Part shown: positions 45,363 through 54,318 of the stretch, in pieces | Layout: every line of letters starts with the position of its first letter | How positions within the stretch are numbered: position 1 is the first letter of the stretch | Virus record (IMG/VR): IMGVR_UViG_3300031857_000106 | Span: 1-64,000 of that record | Source: a virus | Length of the DNA stretch: 64,000 bases | Reading direction: 5' to 3' (one strand) | Program-made: the position numbers and the translations under genes | The notes under the pieces: generated by a model | Database searches by the model: none | What the model was told of the DNA's origin: nothing | Seen by the model: only the letters and a program-made list of their open reading frames with translations

Positions 45363-48176
45363 TTGGCCGGATACCGCATATCGAACACATCGGGCATTGC
45401 CCTTTCCACTGACAACGAAGGAATCAGCATTCCTACCGCGAACGGGACTTCTGGTCTCAAGACCGCGGGCGTTCCTACGGGATCTCTCATATTTAGCACG
45501 AGTGACAACCAGCTCTACTCTTTCAACGGAACGAGCTGGGTCCGAGCTTCCACCTCAGGCAGCGCAGGAACTAGCGGTTCCTCAGGCAGCGCAGGAACTA
45601 GCGGTTCTTCGGGAACTGCTGGAACTTCAGGCTCTAGCGGAACAGCTGGGACCAGTGGATCTAGCGGAACCTCGGGAACTGCAGGAACTAGTGGAACCAC
45701 CGGTCCGATCGGTCCTCAAGGGCCACAGGGACCTAACGGCCCACAGGGTTTTACGGGTCCACAAGGTGCAATCGGGCCGCAGGGAAACTCTGGACCGCAA
45801 GGAACTGGAGGCTCTAGCGGAACAGCTGGGACCAGTGGATCAAGCGGAACAGCCGGAACTAGTGGATCTAGCGGAACAGCTGGAACTAGCGGTACGAGTG
45901 GTACGAGCGGAGCTCAAGGGCCGCAGGGCAACCAGGGGCCGATCGGGCCACAGGGTTCGACTGGGCCTCAAGGAGCTCAAGGGCCACAGGGATTCCAAGG
46001 ACCGAGCGGATCTAGTGGAACTAGTGGGGTTTCAGGTGCGTCAGGTACTAGTGGAACGTCTGGAACTTCTGGTTCTTCAGGAAATAGCGGGACTTCTGGG
46101 TCATCAGGGACAAGCGGAACATCAGGCTCTAGTGGAACAGCAGGAACTAGCGGTATTCAGGGACCTCAAGGTCCTATCGGACCACAGGGCAACACAGGTC
46201 CTCAGGGTCCTCAAGGCCCTCAGGGTCCTCAAGGCCCTCAGGGGCCAGGTGGTGGACAAGGACCTAGCGGCTCATCAGGGACAAGTGGTGTTTCAGGCGC
46301 ATCAGGAACCAGCGGTACTAGTGGAACGAGTGGTGGACAGGGCCCAGGTGGTTCAAGCGGAACCTCGGGAACTAGCGGAAACAGCGGAACTTCCGGGTCA
46401 TCAGGAACATCTCCAGATGCTGCTTTATACGTAGCAAAGGCCGGTGATACGATGACTGGCCAATTGATTATAGGTGCAGGCGGTATTGGGATGCAGAGAA
46501 CGCAGAACAATAACGGAATTTGGTTCAATTCAGGCTCTGATACAAATCATATTTTATGGAATGACTACTATGGAGGGCCAACAACAAGAACGGGTTCACC
46601 TGGCGGTTTTGATGGAATAAAATGGAATACGTATAGAGGCATTCACATTAGAGGTGGAGCAGCAGGAGCTTATAATTGTATCGTAGTAACGAATAGTTCA
46701 GGAGCTGAAAACGATCACACTGTTTCTTTGTATGCTGCAAATGTGCTTAGGCTTCAGACAACAACGAGTGGAGTTAACATTTCGGGTAATCTTGTAAATA
46801 CAGGGACAGTTACAGCAACATCTACGGGAGTAGATGGCACTTTTGCAAACGCTTTTATTGCACAGTATTCGGGTAATAATGCCGAAACGAATGCTATCCA
46901 AACGGCTGTTTCTTCTGCAGCTACACAGAGTGGATTTAGGTTTCAAGTAAGCGATGGCGGAGGCTCTTCGGCAAGAACGAGTGTAGTTGATTTTTTACGA
47001 GATAGGGCTAATTTCTATACTCGGCTTCAGGCAATCGGTGCTGCCGTACAAACTGAAGGTTTATTAAATATAAGCAACACCTACGCTAGCGGAGGTGTTT
47101 ATTATCCCGCAGCAAAATTCAGAAACACTCGAGGAGACCACAGTTACGGAATCGTATCTGAATTTTCAACTGGTTCCACAGGTGGTGACAGGGCTACAGT
47201 TTTATTTTACAGCGATTCAGCTGCTCACAGCTGGCAAGTAGGCCAAGTAACAGCAGCCTGGGGAAATGGAGACTCGTTTGGAATCGGTTATAGAGCTAAT
47301 AATGCACCGAGCACATTTTCTAATTGGCCAACTAATTACTTTACTATTGCTACTGGAGGCAACGTAGGTATCGGAGTTACTAATCCCCTGGCTAAACTAG
47401 ATGTATCGGGCAGCATATATGTAAGAACAGGAAACGCATTATATACAGATTCAATAGCAGGATATAGCGTGGGTGTTGTCTCTCTAGCTTCAGCTACTAA
47501 TTTCTTGGTGCCTTCAGGACGTATTACAATAGGCACAGAAAACACTACAGACGGTAGACTTCAAGTTAGGGGTGCAGGAGTTGCTGATGCGACAACTACT
47601 TATGGTATTATTCTTGATAGAGGGACAAAAATCGCATGGACAAATACTGGAAATGCTAGTACAGGAGAGTACATATATTCTCAAGCCGACAGCCCCTATG
47701 CTGTAACTATACACTCAGGCGGCTATAATGCTCTCGCATGTCCAAACACGAGTCATGTGTATATTAACTATGAAGCAGGAACTTGCTCGATAGGCAGCAC
47801 ATCATTCAGCACTTCATATAAACTTTATGTGACAGGCCAAATTTATGCTACTTCTGACATAACGGCATATTCTGATAGGAGAAAGAAAGAAAACATCACC
47901 ACCATAGACAATGCTCTCGATAAAGTTTCAGGCTTAAGAGGTGTGTTCTATAACAGAATAGATGATGAATCTAAGAAAAGAAATCTCGGTGTCATTGCAC
48001 AGGAAGTATTAGAAATAGTGCCAGAAGCAGTTTCTTACGCTGAGGATACAGACGAATACGGAGTGAAATACGGTAACCTGGTCGGACTTCTCATTGAAGC
48101 TATCAAGGAACAACAGGCGACGATCGCTTCTCAAGGTGAACGAATAAACAGCTTGGAAAAACTTTTGAAATCTTAA
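45363..48176 (+). CDS. Collagen-like tail fibre 5 with S74 chaperone domain
   Basis: The shortest fibre, 937 residues, with a TTG start. Its first bases and leader are almost the same as fibre 2. The shaft is the longest, about 65-350, with repeated switches between GTSG/GSSG and GPQG blocks. Linker PDAALYVAKAGDTMTGQLIIG carries the AGDTMTG fibre repeat found in many phage tail fibres. A short adhesive region (about 370-825) precedes S74 (AYSDRRKKENI; Ser837/Lys842) and coiled coil IASQGERINSLEKLLKS. Confidence 0.9.
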   Translation: MAGYRISNTSGIALSTDNEGISIPTANGTSGLKTAGVPTGSLIFSTSDNQLYSFNGTSWVRASTSGSAGTSGSSGSAGTSGSSGTAGTSGSSGTAGTSGSSGTSGTAGTSGTTGPIGPQGPQGPNGPQGFTGPQGAIGPQGNSGPQGTGGSSGTAGTSGSSGTAGTSGSSGTAGTSGTSGTSGAQGPQGNQGPIGPQGSTGPQGAQGPQGFQGPSGSSGTSGVSGASGTSGTSGTSGSSGNSGTSGSSGTSGTSGSSGTAGTSGIQGPQGPIGPQGNTGPQGPQGPQGPQGPQGPGGGQGPSGSSGTSGVSGASGTSGTSGTSGGQGPGGSSGTSGTSGNSGTSGSSGTSPDAALYVAKAGDTMTGQLIIGAGGIGMQRTQNNNGIWFNSGSDTNHILWNDYYGGPTTRTGSPGGFDGIKWNTYRGIHIRGGAAGAYNCIVVTNSSGAENDHTVSLYAANVLRLQTTTSGVNISGNLVNTGTVTATSTGVDGTFANAFIAQYSGNNAETNAIQTAVSSAATQSGFRFQVSDGGGSSARTSVVDFLRDRANFYTRLQAIGAAVQTEGLLNISNTYASGGVYYPAAKFRNTRGDHSYGIVSEFSTGSTGGDRATVLFYSDSAAHSWQVGQVTAAWGNGDSFGIGYRANNAPSTFSNWPTNYFTIATGGNVGIGVTNPLAKLDVSGSIYVRTGNALYTDSIAGYSVGVVSLASATNFLVPSGRITIGTENTTDGRLQVRGAGVADATTTYGIILDRGTKIAWTNTGNASTGEYIYSQADSPYAVTIHSGGYNALACPNTSHVYINYEAGTCSIGSTSFSTSYKLYVTGQIYATSDITAYSDRRKKENITTIDNALDKVSGLRGVFYNRIDDESKKRNLGVIAQEVLEIVPEAVSYAEDTDEYGVKYGNLVGLLIEAIKEQQATIASQGERINSLEKLLKS

Positions 48177-48177
48177 G

Positions 48178-49140
48178 ATGCCTAACAAGATCAAATATAG
48201 CACTACAGCTGACAGCAGCCGAGCCTTAAAGAAGGGAAACGTTCTCATCGGTACGAGAGACCTTGAATACGGACCGACCTCAAGCACTGGTTATTGGAAT
48301 GGGATCACTCCACCTTCAGCGTACACAGTCTACACCGTGCCTTCCAATGCAAATACGCCCAGCATGGTCACGCCTGCAAATGACACTCAGATGATCGCTT
48401 ATGCAAGAACTCTAGGCGGAAATCCATCCACGATAGGAGACGCTCTAAGCTATGTTGCGGGACTAACGAATTCTATAGCAGTCAATCGAGACTATGAGGA
48501 CATTGTTCTCGACAGTCTCGTTTTTGGTTGGGACGCAGGTTTCACAGCTTCTTACCCAAGAGCTGGAAGCACTGTCTATGATCTAGTAGGATCTTCTAAC
48601 GGAACAGCAGTCTCTACTTCTTACAACAGTTCTAACGGAGGATCTCTGGCTTCTAGCTCAGGCTACATTAACATGGGCTCGCAGAATCTCCAGAGAAACT
48701 GGTCTTTAGAAGGCTGGTTCTATATGGTTGATAGTACATCTTTTGGCGTCTTTGGTCAAGGGACACAAGCTCAGAGCGCAGGACTTCACATAATTTACTC
48801 TAGCGGATCTCGCGGAATGATCTTTGGTTTATACAGCAACGATAACGATTACATGAATAATTATCGTCCGTCAGATAATGTTTGGTACCACTGGGTCTTT
48901 ACTTACAACAATTCAACATACGACAAACAGTTCTATGCCAACGGAGTCTTACAGACGCCGGGATCGAGCGTAGAAACAGTTTATAGCGGTTCAGGCCAAT
49001 TGAACGTCGGAGCAGCTTACGGCTCACCTTTATCTCTTTATAACGGTAGGATAGCAATCTCTCGAATGTACAGCAAGGTTCTTTCAGGATCTGAAATTTC
49101 TCAAAATTTTAACACTCAGAAATCTCGCTTTGGATATTGA
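48178..49140 (+). CDS. LamG/concanavalin-like lectin-domain tail protein
   Basis: A 320-residue protein. The C-terminal 200 residues follow the LamG/ConA-like pattern: DSLVFGWDAGFTASYP, WSLEGWFYMVDSTSFGVFGQG, WYHWVFTYNNSTYDKQFYAN, LQTPGSS and SLYNGRIAISRMYSKVLSGSEI. Such domains bind carbohydrates or proteins at phage tail tips. The N-terminal 110 residues (ADSSRALKKGNVLIGTRDLEYGPT) look like an attachment domain. It starts one base after the fibre 5 stop. A candidate host-recognition or fibre-cap protein. Confidence 0.82.
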   Translation: MPNKIKYSTTADSSRALKKGNVLIGTRDLEYGPTSSTGYWNGITPPSAYTVYTVPSNANTPSMVTPANDTQMIAYARTLGGNPSTIGDALSYVAGLTNSIAVNRDYEDIVLDSLVFGWDAGFTASYPRAGSTVYDLVGSSNGTAVSTSYNSSNGGSLASSSGYINMGSQNLQRNWSLEGWFYMVDSTSFGVFGQGTQAQSAGLHIIYSSGSRGMIFGLYSNDNDYMNNYRPSDNVWYHWVFTYNNSTYDKQFYANGVLQTPGSSVETVYSGSGQLNVGAAYGSPLSLYNGRIAISRMYSKVLSGSEISQNFNTQKSRFGY

Positions 49141-49193
49141 TCTTTTTCTCGATGAAGATTTCGCTTAGATAGATAAGCAAAGCAAATCTAGTT

Positions 49194-52100
49194 TTGGCCG
49201 GATACCGCATATCAAATACATCTGGGATCGCCCTCTCCACTGATAACGAGGGCATCAGCATTCCAACCACCGCGAACGTCGCAGGTCTCAGGACCGCAGG
49301 AGTCCCAACTGGGTCTCTAGTCTACGCTGTCGCAGATTCTCAGCTCTACGCCTTCAATGGAACGAGCTGGATCAAAGCCGACACGAGCGGCACGAGTGGA
49401 ACTTCAGGCTCCAGCGGAACCGCTGGAACTTCGGGAACGAGCGGCTCGTCTGGAACGAGCGGAGCTACCGGAACGAGCGGTACTTCAGGAATCACCGGAC
49501 CGCAGGGTCCACAGGGACCGATCGGGCCACAAGGAGTCCAAGGTCCACAAGGTCCACAGGGGCCGATCGGACCACAGGGATCTCAGGGGCCTAACGGCAC
49601 TTCAGGGACGACAGGTACGAGCGGATCTAGTGGAACTGCCGGAACTTCAGGCAGCAGCGGAACTGGTGGAACTAGCGGAACTTCGGGCAGCAGCGGTACT
49701 TCAGGGACTAGTGGTTCAAGCGGAACTGCTGGAACATCAGGCGGCATCGGTCCTCAGGGGCCGACCGGACCACAGGGAAACCAGGGACCTATCGGAACTG
49801 GTGGAACGAGCGGAACTTCAGGCGGAATTGGACCACAGGGACCACAAGGTCCTCTCGGACCTCAGGGCTCGACTGGGCCGCAAGGTTTACAGGGACCGCA
49901 AGGTCTTCAAGGTCCGAACGGCACGAGTGGAACTAGCGGTTCTTCGGGAACAAGCGGGACATCGGGTTCTAGTGGAACTTCGGGAACTAGTGGATCGAGC
50001 GGAACTGCAGGGACGAGCGGAGGGCAGGGACCGAGTGGAACTAGTGGAACGAGCGGAAACAGCGGTTCTTCAGGCACTAGTGGAACTTCAGGAGGGCAGG
50101 GCCCAGGTGGAACTAGCGGAACCTCAGGTACGAGCCCAGCTAGCCAGGTAACAGGTAGCGGAACTAGCGGTCAAGTTTCTTTTTGGACTGGAACTAATTC
50201 TCAAGCCGGCGATAATAATCTGTTCTGGAATAATACTGATAAGAGATTAGGTATCGGAAAAGCTGGAGCTGACGCTAGGTTAGAAGTTTACGCTGGTACT
50301 AAGCCTCAGATAAGGGCAAATGGTGGTACTGCGATGGGAGGCGGCATCGAATGGTATACTGAGTTGTCAGGCACAGACAGAAGAAACTGGTCTTTTTTGA
50401 CTGAAGACGTCATATCTGGTGATTTCAATCTTTTACGGTCATCTTCAGCAGGTGCTGCTCCTTCTATAGTGACTCTAGCTTTTCAAAGGACAGGATCTGC
50501 TGAATTCAAAAGTGATCTACAAACTCTCGGTAAATTAGGAGCCTCAGACAACAACGGACTTTTTCTGAGAGGCAATTCAGACGTCACACATAAACTATAT
50601 TACACTTCTACTGGAACAGTTGGCATCATTCTAGAAATCAATAATAATTTTAGGATCAACTATTACAACGGAGGATCTCCAAGCACACCTTTTACTTTCA
50701 GTACCGGCGGTAATTTAACTGCAACCGGCATTACTACTTCCAATCGTTTTATTTCTAGTGCAACAGATAACGGTTCTGGCGAATACTACTTTTTTACTGG
50801 GAATGCCGCAGTGAGCAATAACTTGACAATATACGCGTATGCGAATAGTGTGTACACAAACGCATACAGCAGCTATCATATCAGAGCTAACAACACAGGA
50901 GGATCCGGAGGTTACATATTTCTCCACGGTGGCAGCGTGATGCTGGGGACTGCAGATGCGCCAGTCCTTCACAGCGGAACTCGGGGTGTCGTTATCAAAG
51001 GTTCTGCTCGTGGCATTCTGGAGCTCTGGGATGCTACTTCGGGTAAGTCTGTATTTCAAAATGTCGGCGGCGATACCTATATTGGACAGCTCGATAAAGG
51101 CACCGGAGCAGGCAGCACTTTCTTGCTGGTTAACGGAAACGGTTCAACCGCAGATGTAGCTTTAACTCTCACATCAACAGCAGCGGCCACCTTTGCGAGC
51201 ACTCTTAGAACCAACGGTAACGTTGGAGTAAGAGTGACACCATCATCAGCGAGCGATCAGTATCTGACGACGGGAGATGCAGGCATAGCTTACTCTAATA
51301 CGTATTTTGGAACAGGTATGGTTCGTATCGGAGGAGGCTCGGATCACGTAGATAATACAGTTCTTTCTGTGGCGCCAGGTGTCGTAGTTTTTGATAGACC
51401 TGGCATCTCGGGCGGTGCATTGAAGATCACCGGCACCGGACAGATACTGATGGGCACTACCGCAGCTCTACAGTCTAATGAAAAATTAGCCGTAACTTCA
51501 AGCACAAACACTCCAATCATTGCTCAATTCACAGGCGGCAGCACCAGCGGGTGGGCAGCCAAGTTTTGGAACAACGGCACAACAGGTGACAATCTCATAG
51601 CTGAATTTTTAACTGAATCCTCTCTTACGGCCAGAGGATCTATTAGATATGACAGAAGCGGTGATAGACTCAATATAGCTGGCGCTGGAAGCGGCTTATA
51701 TTTCACAGGGACAGCTGCAGCCTTCTACACGACTACGGCCAATGACAACGAAGGCACTCTAAAATACGAAAACGGTAATACTGGCACAGGCGGAGCAACG
51801 AATGCTCAGTTGCTCGGCAAGTCTAAATTCGGCACTGCTCAGTTCATGGTTTGGGAGAACTACGGTATTCGTTTTGGTATGAGATCTACTGCTAACAGCG
51901 GTGCAGGCAGCATTTATTTCACTACAGGTACTGATGCAGTGAAAATGCTGATAGACAACGCTGGAAGCGTAAAATTCGGCAGTAACAATAGCACAATAAT
52001 CGGAGCAGACGGTGGTTCTGGCTACATTTACTCGTATTCTTCGGGCGATCCTAAAATCTACATTGAGGCTAATGGTACTGTAGCTTTTTTGAATCCAACT

Positions 52101-53075
52101 GGTGTATTCATTGGTACTACTACTAGATGGAATAATGAGAGATTCGGTATACAAATAACGAACACAAACAACTGGACAAACATACCGTCCATGATAAGGC
52201 TTACGAATTTTACTAGTGGAGGTATAACTAAGATCACATTCACTGACAGCTCTATCATTGACGGTTGGCTGGGTATGGTTCCTAGCGCTGCAGCTAAAAG
52301 CTATTTTGCAATGGGCTTTGCCGGATATACTGAGCAAGGCTTTAAAGTTTATCAAAACGGTTACGCTTATGTTCAAAACAGACTAGGCGTGAACGTAGAT
52401 TATGATTCATTAGGATGGAAATTACAGGTTGCAGACGTAGGCGCTAATATATCAGGAGGTGAAGCCATTTCAACCAGCACGATGAAAGGAGTCATGATAG
52501 AAAACACTAACAACGGTAATGAATCTATTGGAGTTTGGTTTAGAACAGGAAGCAATCACCTCTCTGGAATATCAGCTCAAAGAAATGACTCTGCTTCTAC
52601 GTGGGGAACTGATCTTAGATTCTATACTCACCAAAACGCTACTTCTAGCCTGACTTCTGCCTTCCAAAGAATGATCATCACTTCTGAAGGGGCGATGGGA
52701 CTTGGCGTCACTCCAACCAACACTGGTGGGAGATTCGAAGCTTCTAATGACATCGTTGCATATTCGTCTTCTGATATTAGATTCAAAAAGAACGTGACTG
52801 AAATAAAAGAGCCTCTTCAGAAAATCTCCAAAATTAGAGGTATCTCTTTTGATTGGATAGAGATGGAAGAATTCCATGGTAACAGCGGTCACGATGTCGG
52901 TGTCATTGCACAAGAAATCGAAGAAGTCCTTCCAGAAATTGTGACTACTCGAGAAAGTGGATACAAAGCAGTCAAATACGAGAAGATCGTACCTCTCCTC
53001 ATCGAAGCGATCAAGGAGCAACAAGCTACGATAGCCTCTCTCGAGGCCCGGATAAATATGTTGGAATCAAAATAA
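49194..53075 (+). CDS. Collagen-like tail fibre 6 with S74 chaperone domain
   Basis: The protein has 1293 residues and a TTG start, with leader TTAGATAGATAAGCAAAGC as in fibre 5. Head about 1-64, shaft about 65-320 rich in GTSG/GSSG and GPQGPIG blocks, linker [14 protein letters not shown] as in fibre 3. The adhesive region includes '[16 protein letters not shown]' and '[11 protein letters not shown]' units. S74 subtype like fibre 4: [11 protein letters not shown] (Ser1193/Lys1198) and a Glu-rich coiled coil [16 protein letters not shown]. Ends the fibre array. Confidence 0.9.
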   Translation: MAGYRISNTSGIALSTDNEGISIPTTANVAGLRTAGVPTGSLVYAVADSQLYAFNGTSWIKADTSGTSGTSGSSGTAGTSGTSGSSGTSGATGTSGTSGITGPQGPQGPIGPQGVQGPQGPQGPIGPQGSQGPNGTSGTTGTSGSSGTAGTSGSSGTGGTSGTSGSSGTSGTSGSSGTAGTSGGIGPQGPTGPQGNQGPIGTGGTSGTSGGIGPQGPQGPLGPQGSTGPQGLQGPQGLQGPNGTSGTSGSSGTSGTSGSSGTSGTSGSSGTAGTSGGQGPSGTSGTSGNSGSSGTSGTSGGQGPGGTSGTSGTSPASQVTGSGTSGQVSFWTGTNSQAGDNNLFWNNTDKRLGIGKAGADARLEVYAGTKPQIRANGGTAMGGGIEWYTELSGTDRRNWSFLTEDVISGDFNLLRSSSAGAAPSIVTLAFQRTGSAEFKSDLQTLGKLGASDNNGLFLRGNSDVTHKLYYTSTGTVGIILEINNNFRINYYNGGSPSTPFTFSTGGNLTATGITTSNRFISSATDNGSGEYYFFTGNAAVSNNLTIYAYANSVYTNAYSSYHIRANNTGGSGGYIFLHGGSVMLGTADAPVLHSGTRGVVIKGSARGILELWDATSGKSVFQNVGGDTYIGQLDKGTGAGSTFLLVNGNGSTADVALTLTSTAAATFASTLRTNGNVGVRVTPSSASDQYLTTGDAGIAYSNTYFGTGMVRIGGGSDHVDNTVLSVAPGVVVFDRPGISGGALKITGTGQILMGTTAALQSNEKLAVTSSTNTPIIAQFTGGSTSGWAAKFWNNGTTGDNLIAEFLTESSLTARGSIRYDRSGDRLNIAGAGSGLYFTGTAAAFYTTTANDNEGTLKYENGNTGTGGATNAQLLGKSKFGTAQFMVWENYGIRFGMRSTANSGAGSIYFTTGTDAVKMLIDNAGSVKFGSNNSTIIGADGGSGYIYSYSSGDPKIYIEANGTVAFLNPTGVFIGTTTRWNNERFGIQITNTNNWTNIPSMIRLTNFTSGGITKITFTDSSIIDGWLGMVPSAAAKSYFAMGFAGYTEQGFKVYQNGYAYVQNRLGVNVDYDSLGWKLQVADVGANISGGEAISTSTMKGVMIENTNNGNESIGVWFRTGSNHLSGISAQRNDSASTWGTDLRFYTHQNATSSLTSAFQRMIITSEGAMGLGVTPTNTGGRFEASNDIVAYSSSDIRFKKNVTEIKEPLQKISKIRGISFDWIEMEEFHGNSGHDVGVIAQEIEEVLPEIVTTRESGYKAVKYEKIVPLLIEAIKEQQATIASLEARINMLESK

Positions 53076-53127
53076 TTTTTGAAACCTTTTCAACAAACTC
53101 AAATATAAAGACTGAACAAAAAATTCT

Positions 53128-53610
53128 ATGGAAAAGTTAACTCTGAAACTGTTTGAAATTAGAGATCTCAATGCAGAGATCAACGGACTGGTGAACGTGC
53201 AGACCGGAGAAAAAGTAAGAAAAGGTCTTCTCGATGAGAAGCTCTCTATGACTCAAAAATACTGGCTCTCTGATCTCGGTAAAAAAGCAAAAGCTCTTAC
53301 TGACGAGGTTGAGCCTCTTCGCAACGAGCTGATCACCAAGTATGGAGAGAAGACGTCTGACGAGACGGTGGAGGTCCTCCCATGGATCGAGGAGAAGAAC
53401 GAAGAAGGAGAGGTTACTGCAAGAAAGCCGAATCCTAAGTTCCTCGATTTCGAGAGAGAATACTCTGAGCTCTTCAACCAGGAGAGAGAATTCGAACACC
53501 GCGTCTTCTTCATCGAAGACTTTGAGGATGTGAAGTCTGAAAATGATTATACCATCTTCCGGAAGTTCTGTACTTCTCGCGAGGAATCACCCTTACAGGT
53601 GGTAAAGTAA
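53128..53610 (+). CDS. Hypothetical helical phage protein
   Basis: A 160-residue, mostly helical and charged protein: KLTLKLFEIRDLNAEINGLVN at the start, KYWLSDLGKKAKALTDEVE in the middle, then FEREYSELFNQEREFEHRV. It resembles small helical phage proteins involved in tail or head assembly, but no family is assigned. A strong terminator follows, inside the large non-coding region. Confidence 0.6.
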   Translation: MEKLTLKLFEIRDLNAEINGLVNVQTGEKVRKGLLDEKLSMTQKYWLSDLGKKAKALTDEVEPLRNELITKYGEKTSDETVEVLPWIEEKNEEGEVTARKPNPKFLDFEREYSELFNQEREFEHRVFFIEDFEDVKSENDYTIFRKFCTSREESPLQVVK

Positions 53611-54110
53611 TTCAAGATCAAGGTAGAAAGAGGGAAGCACTTAAGGTTCTTCCCTCTTTTAGCCTCCCTTGAAAAAAGGTCGAAAAAAAATGAAACCTTT
53701 TTCGGCCACCCAATAAAATACTTAGTTCTTTGGAATAATTAACAAAAACCTTGATCTTGAAGCGGCTGAGAGAGCTACATCAACTACTATGAGCAAGGAA
53801 GGAGCTTAGGCTTCCTCCAAAAAATCTTCATAGCGGCGACAGCGAAGAAGAACCACTGGTCTAAAGTCGTGGCCATCGGGAGCCCTAACCGAAACCCTCT
53901 CTTAGGAAATTCTCAGGATTAACTCATATTCAAACCGAAGCGGCGAAAAGAGATACTTCTAATTGGACTGAAAAACACTCTTCTCGAAAATCCTCGGCTT
54001 GACTTCTTTGAAAAGGGCTGCTGAACAGTGTAGAGACACTTCTGCTTTCCGTTCTCTTGGGTCTTGACGATACTTTCGGCGAGGCCCTTTTCTTTTTCCG
54101 CCGCTTTTTA
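53611..54110 (+). ncRNA. Highly structured 0.5 kb non-coding region
   Basis: This is the largest gene-free stretch in the window; no frame looks coding. It begins with a perfect 14-base inverted repeat, TTCAAGATCAAGGT (53611-53624) and ACCTTGATCTTGAA (53748-53761). Further on are nested helices CTATGA/TCATAG (53787 and 53828) around AGGAAG/CTTCCT (53796 and 53811), and AGTGT-AGAG-ACACT (54027-54040). These would fold into one or two RNAs. It lies just upstream of the RNA ligase and Ro60-like genes, so a Y-like RNA bound by the TROVE protein is one candidate; an ornate phage RNA of unknown class is another. It is not obviously tmRNA or RNase P. Confidence 0.5.
53627..53660 (+). terminator. Rho-independent terminator
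   Basis: AAAGAGGGAAG (53627-53637) pairs with CTTCCCTCTTT (53649-53659) over 11 bases and runs into the T stretch. It should end transcripts of the preceding gene while lying inside the 14-base inverted repeat. Confidence 0.85.
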
Positions 54111-54125
54111 CTATCTTTTACTATG
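54111..54125 (+). promoter_or_regulatory. CTATCTTTTACTATG start motif
   Basis: This 15-base element abuts and includes the ATG of the next gene. Near-identical copies sit at 57863 and 60612. TATCTTTT resembles the Bacteroidota -7 box TAnnTTTG with G changed; if it is a promoter, transcription would begin at or next to the start codon, giving a leaderless or nearly leaderless mRNA. Confidence 0.4.
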
Positions 54126-54317
54126 ATACACGTAAAATTCAGAGACACCGATCCGGACACCGGAATCATCACCCAGGACGAGGTGATAGTAATGAGCGAA
54201 AACCCCGACCGAGCCACCTGGGCCAAGATGACAATTGAAAAAGACTGGTTCGATCACAACCCTGACCACAACCGAGAATTCTACTTATTTGACACAGAAA
54301 CAGAACAGGAATTCTAA
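54123..54317 (+). CDS. Hypothetical acidic small protein
   Basis: A 64-residue acidic protein: IHVKFRDTDPDTGIITQDEVIV, then DRATWAKMTIEKDWFDHNPD and a TETEQEF tail. The ATG was chosen because it ends the conserved CTATCTTTTACT motif; a longer frame would read into the structured region. Function unknown. It is the first gene of the RNA ligase/Ro60-like operon, 1 base before the ligase start. Confidence 0.6.
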   Translation: MIHVKFRDTDPDTGIITQDEVIVMSENPDRATWAKMTIEKDWFDHNPDHNREFYLFDTETEQEF

Positions 54318-54318
54318 T

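Noticed and set aside
26550-50130. Repeat DNA that might be taken for CRISPR
   Set aside because: Units are 9-base codon triplets within an open frame, without constant spacers or repeat length; they encode Gly-X-Y.
26671-50151. Plus-strand alternative-frame open frames inside the shafts, rich in Arg, Glu and Leu
   Set aside because: These are +1/+2 readings of the same repeats and occur at equivalent places in all fibres; no coding evidence of their own.
53611-54122. tmRNA, RNase P RNA or group I intron in the non-coding gap
   Set aside because: No tRNA-like ends with CCA and tag frame, no recognisable RNase P core, no intron core or split gene around it.
54235-54318. Longer N-terminus for the RNA ligase
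   Set aside because: The extra 28 residues overlap the upstream small gene and are Thr/Asn-rich; family alignment begins at MERKLAS.
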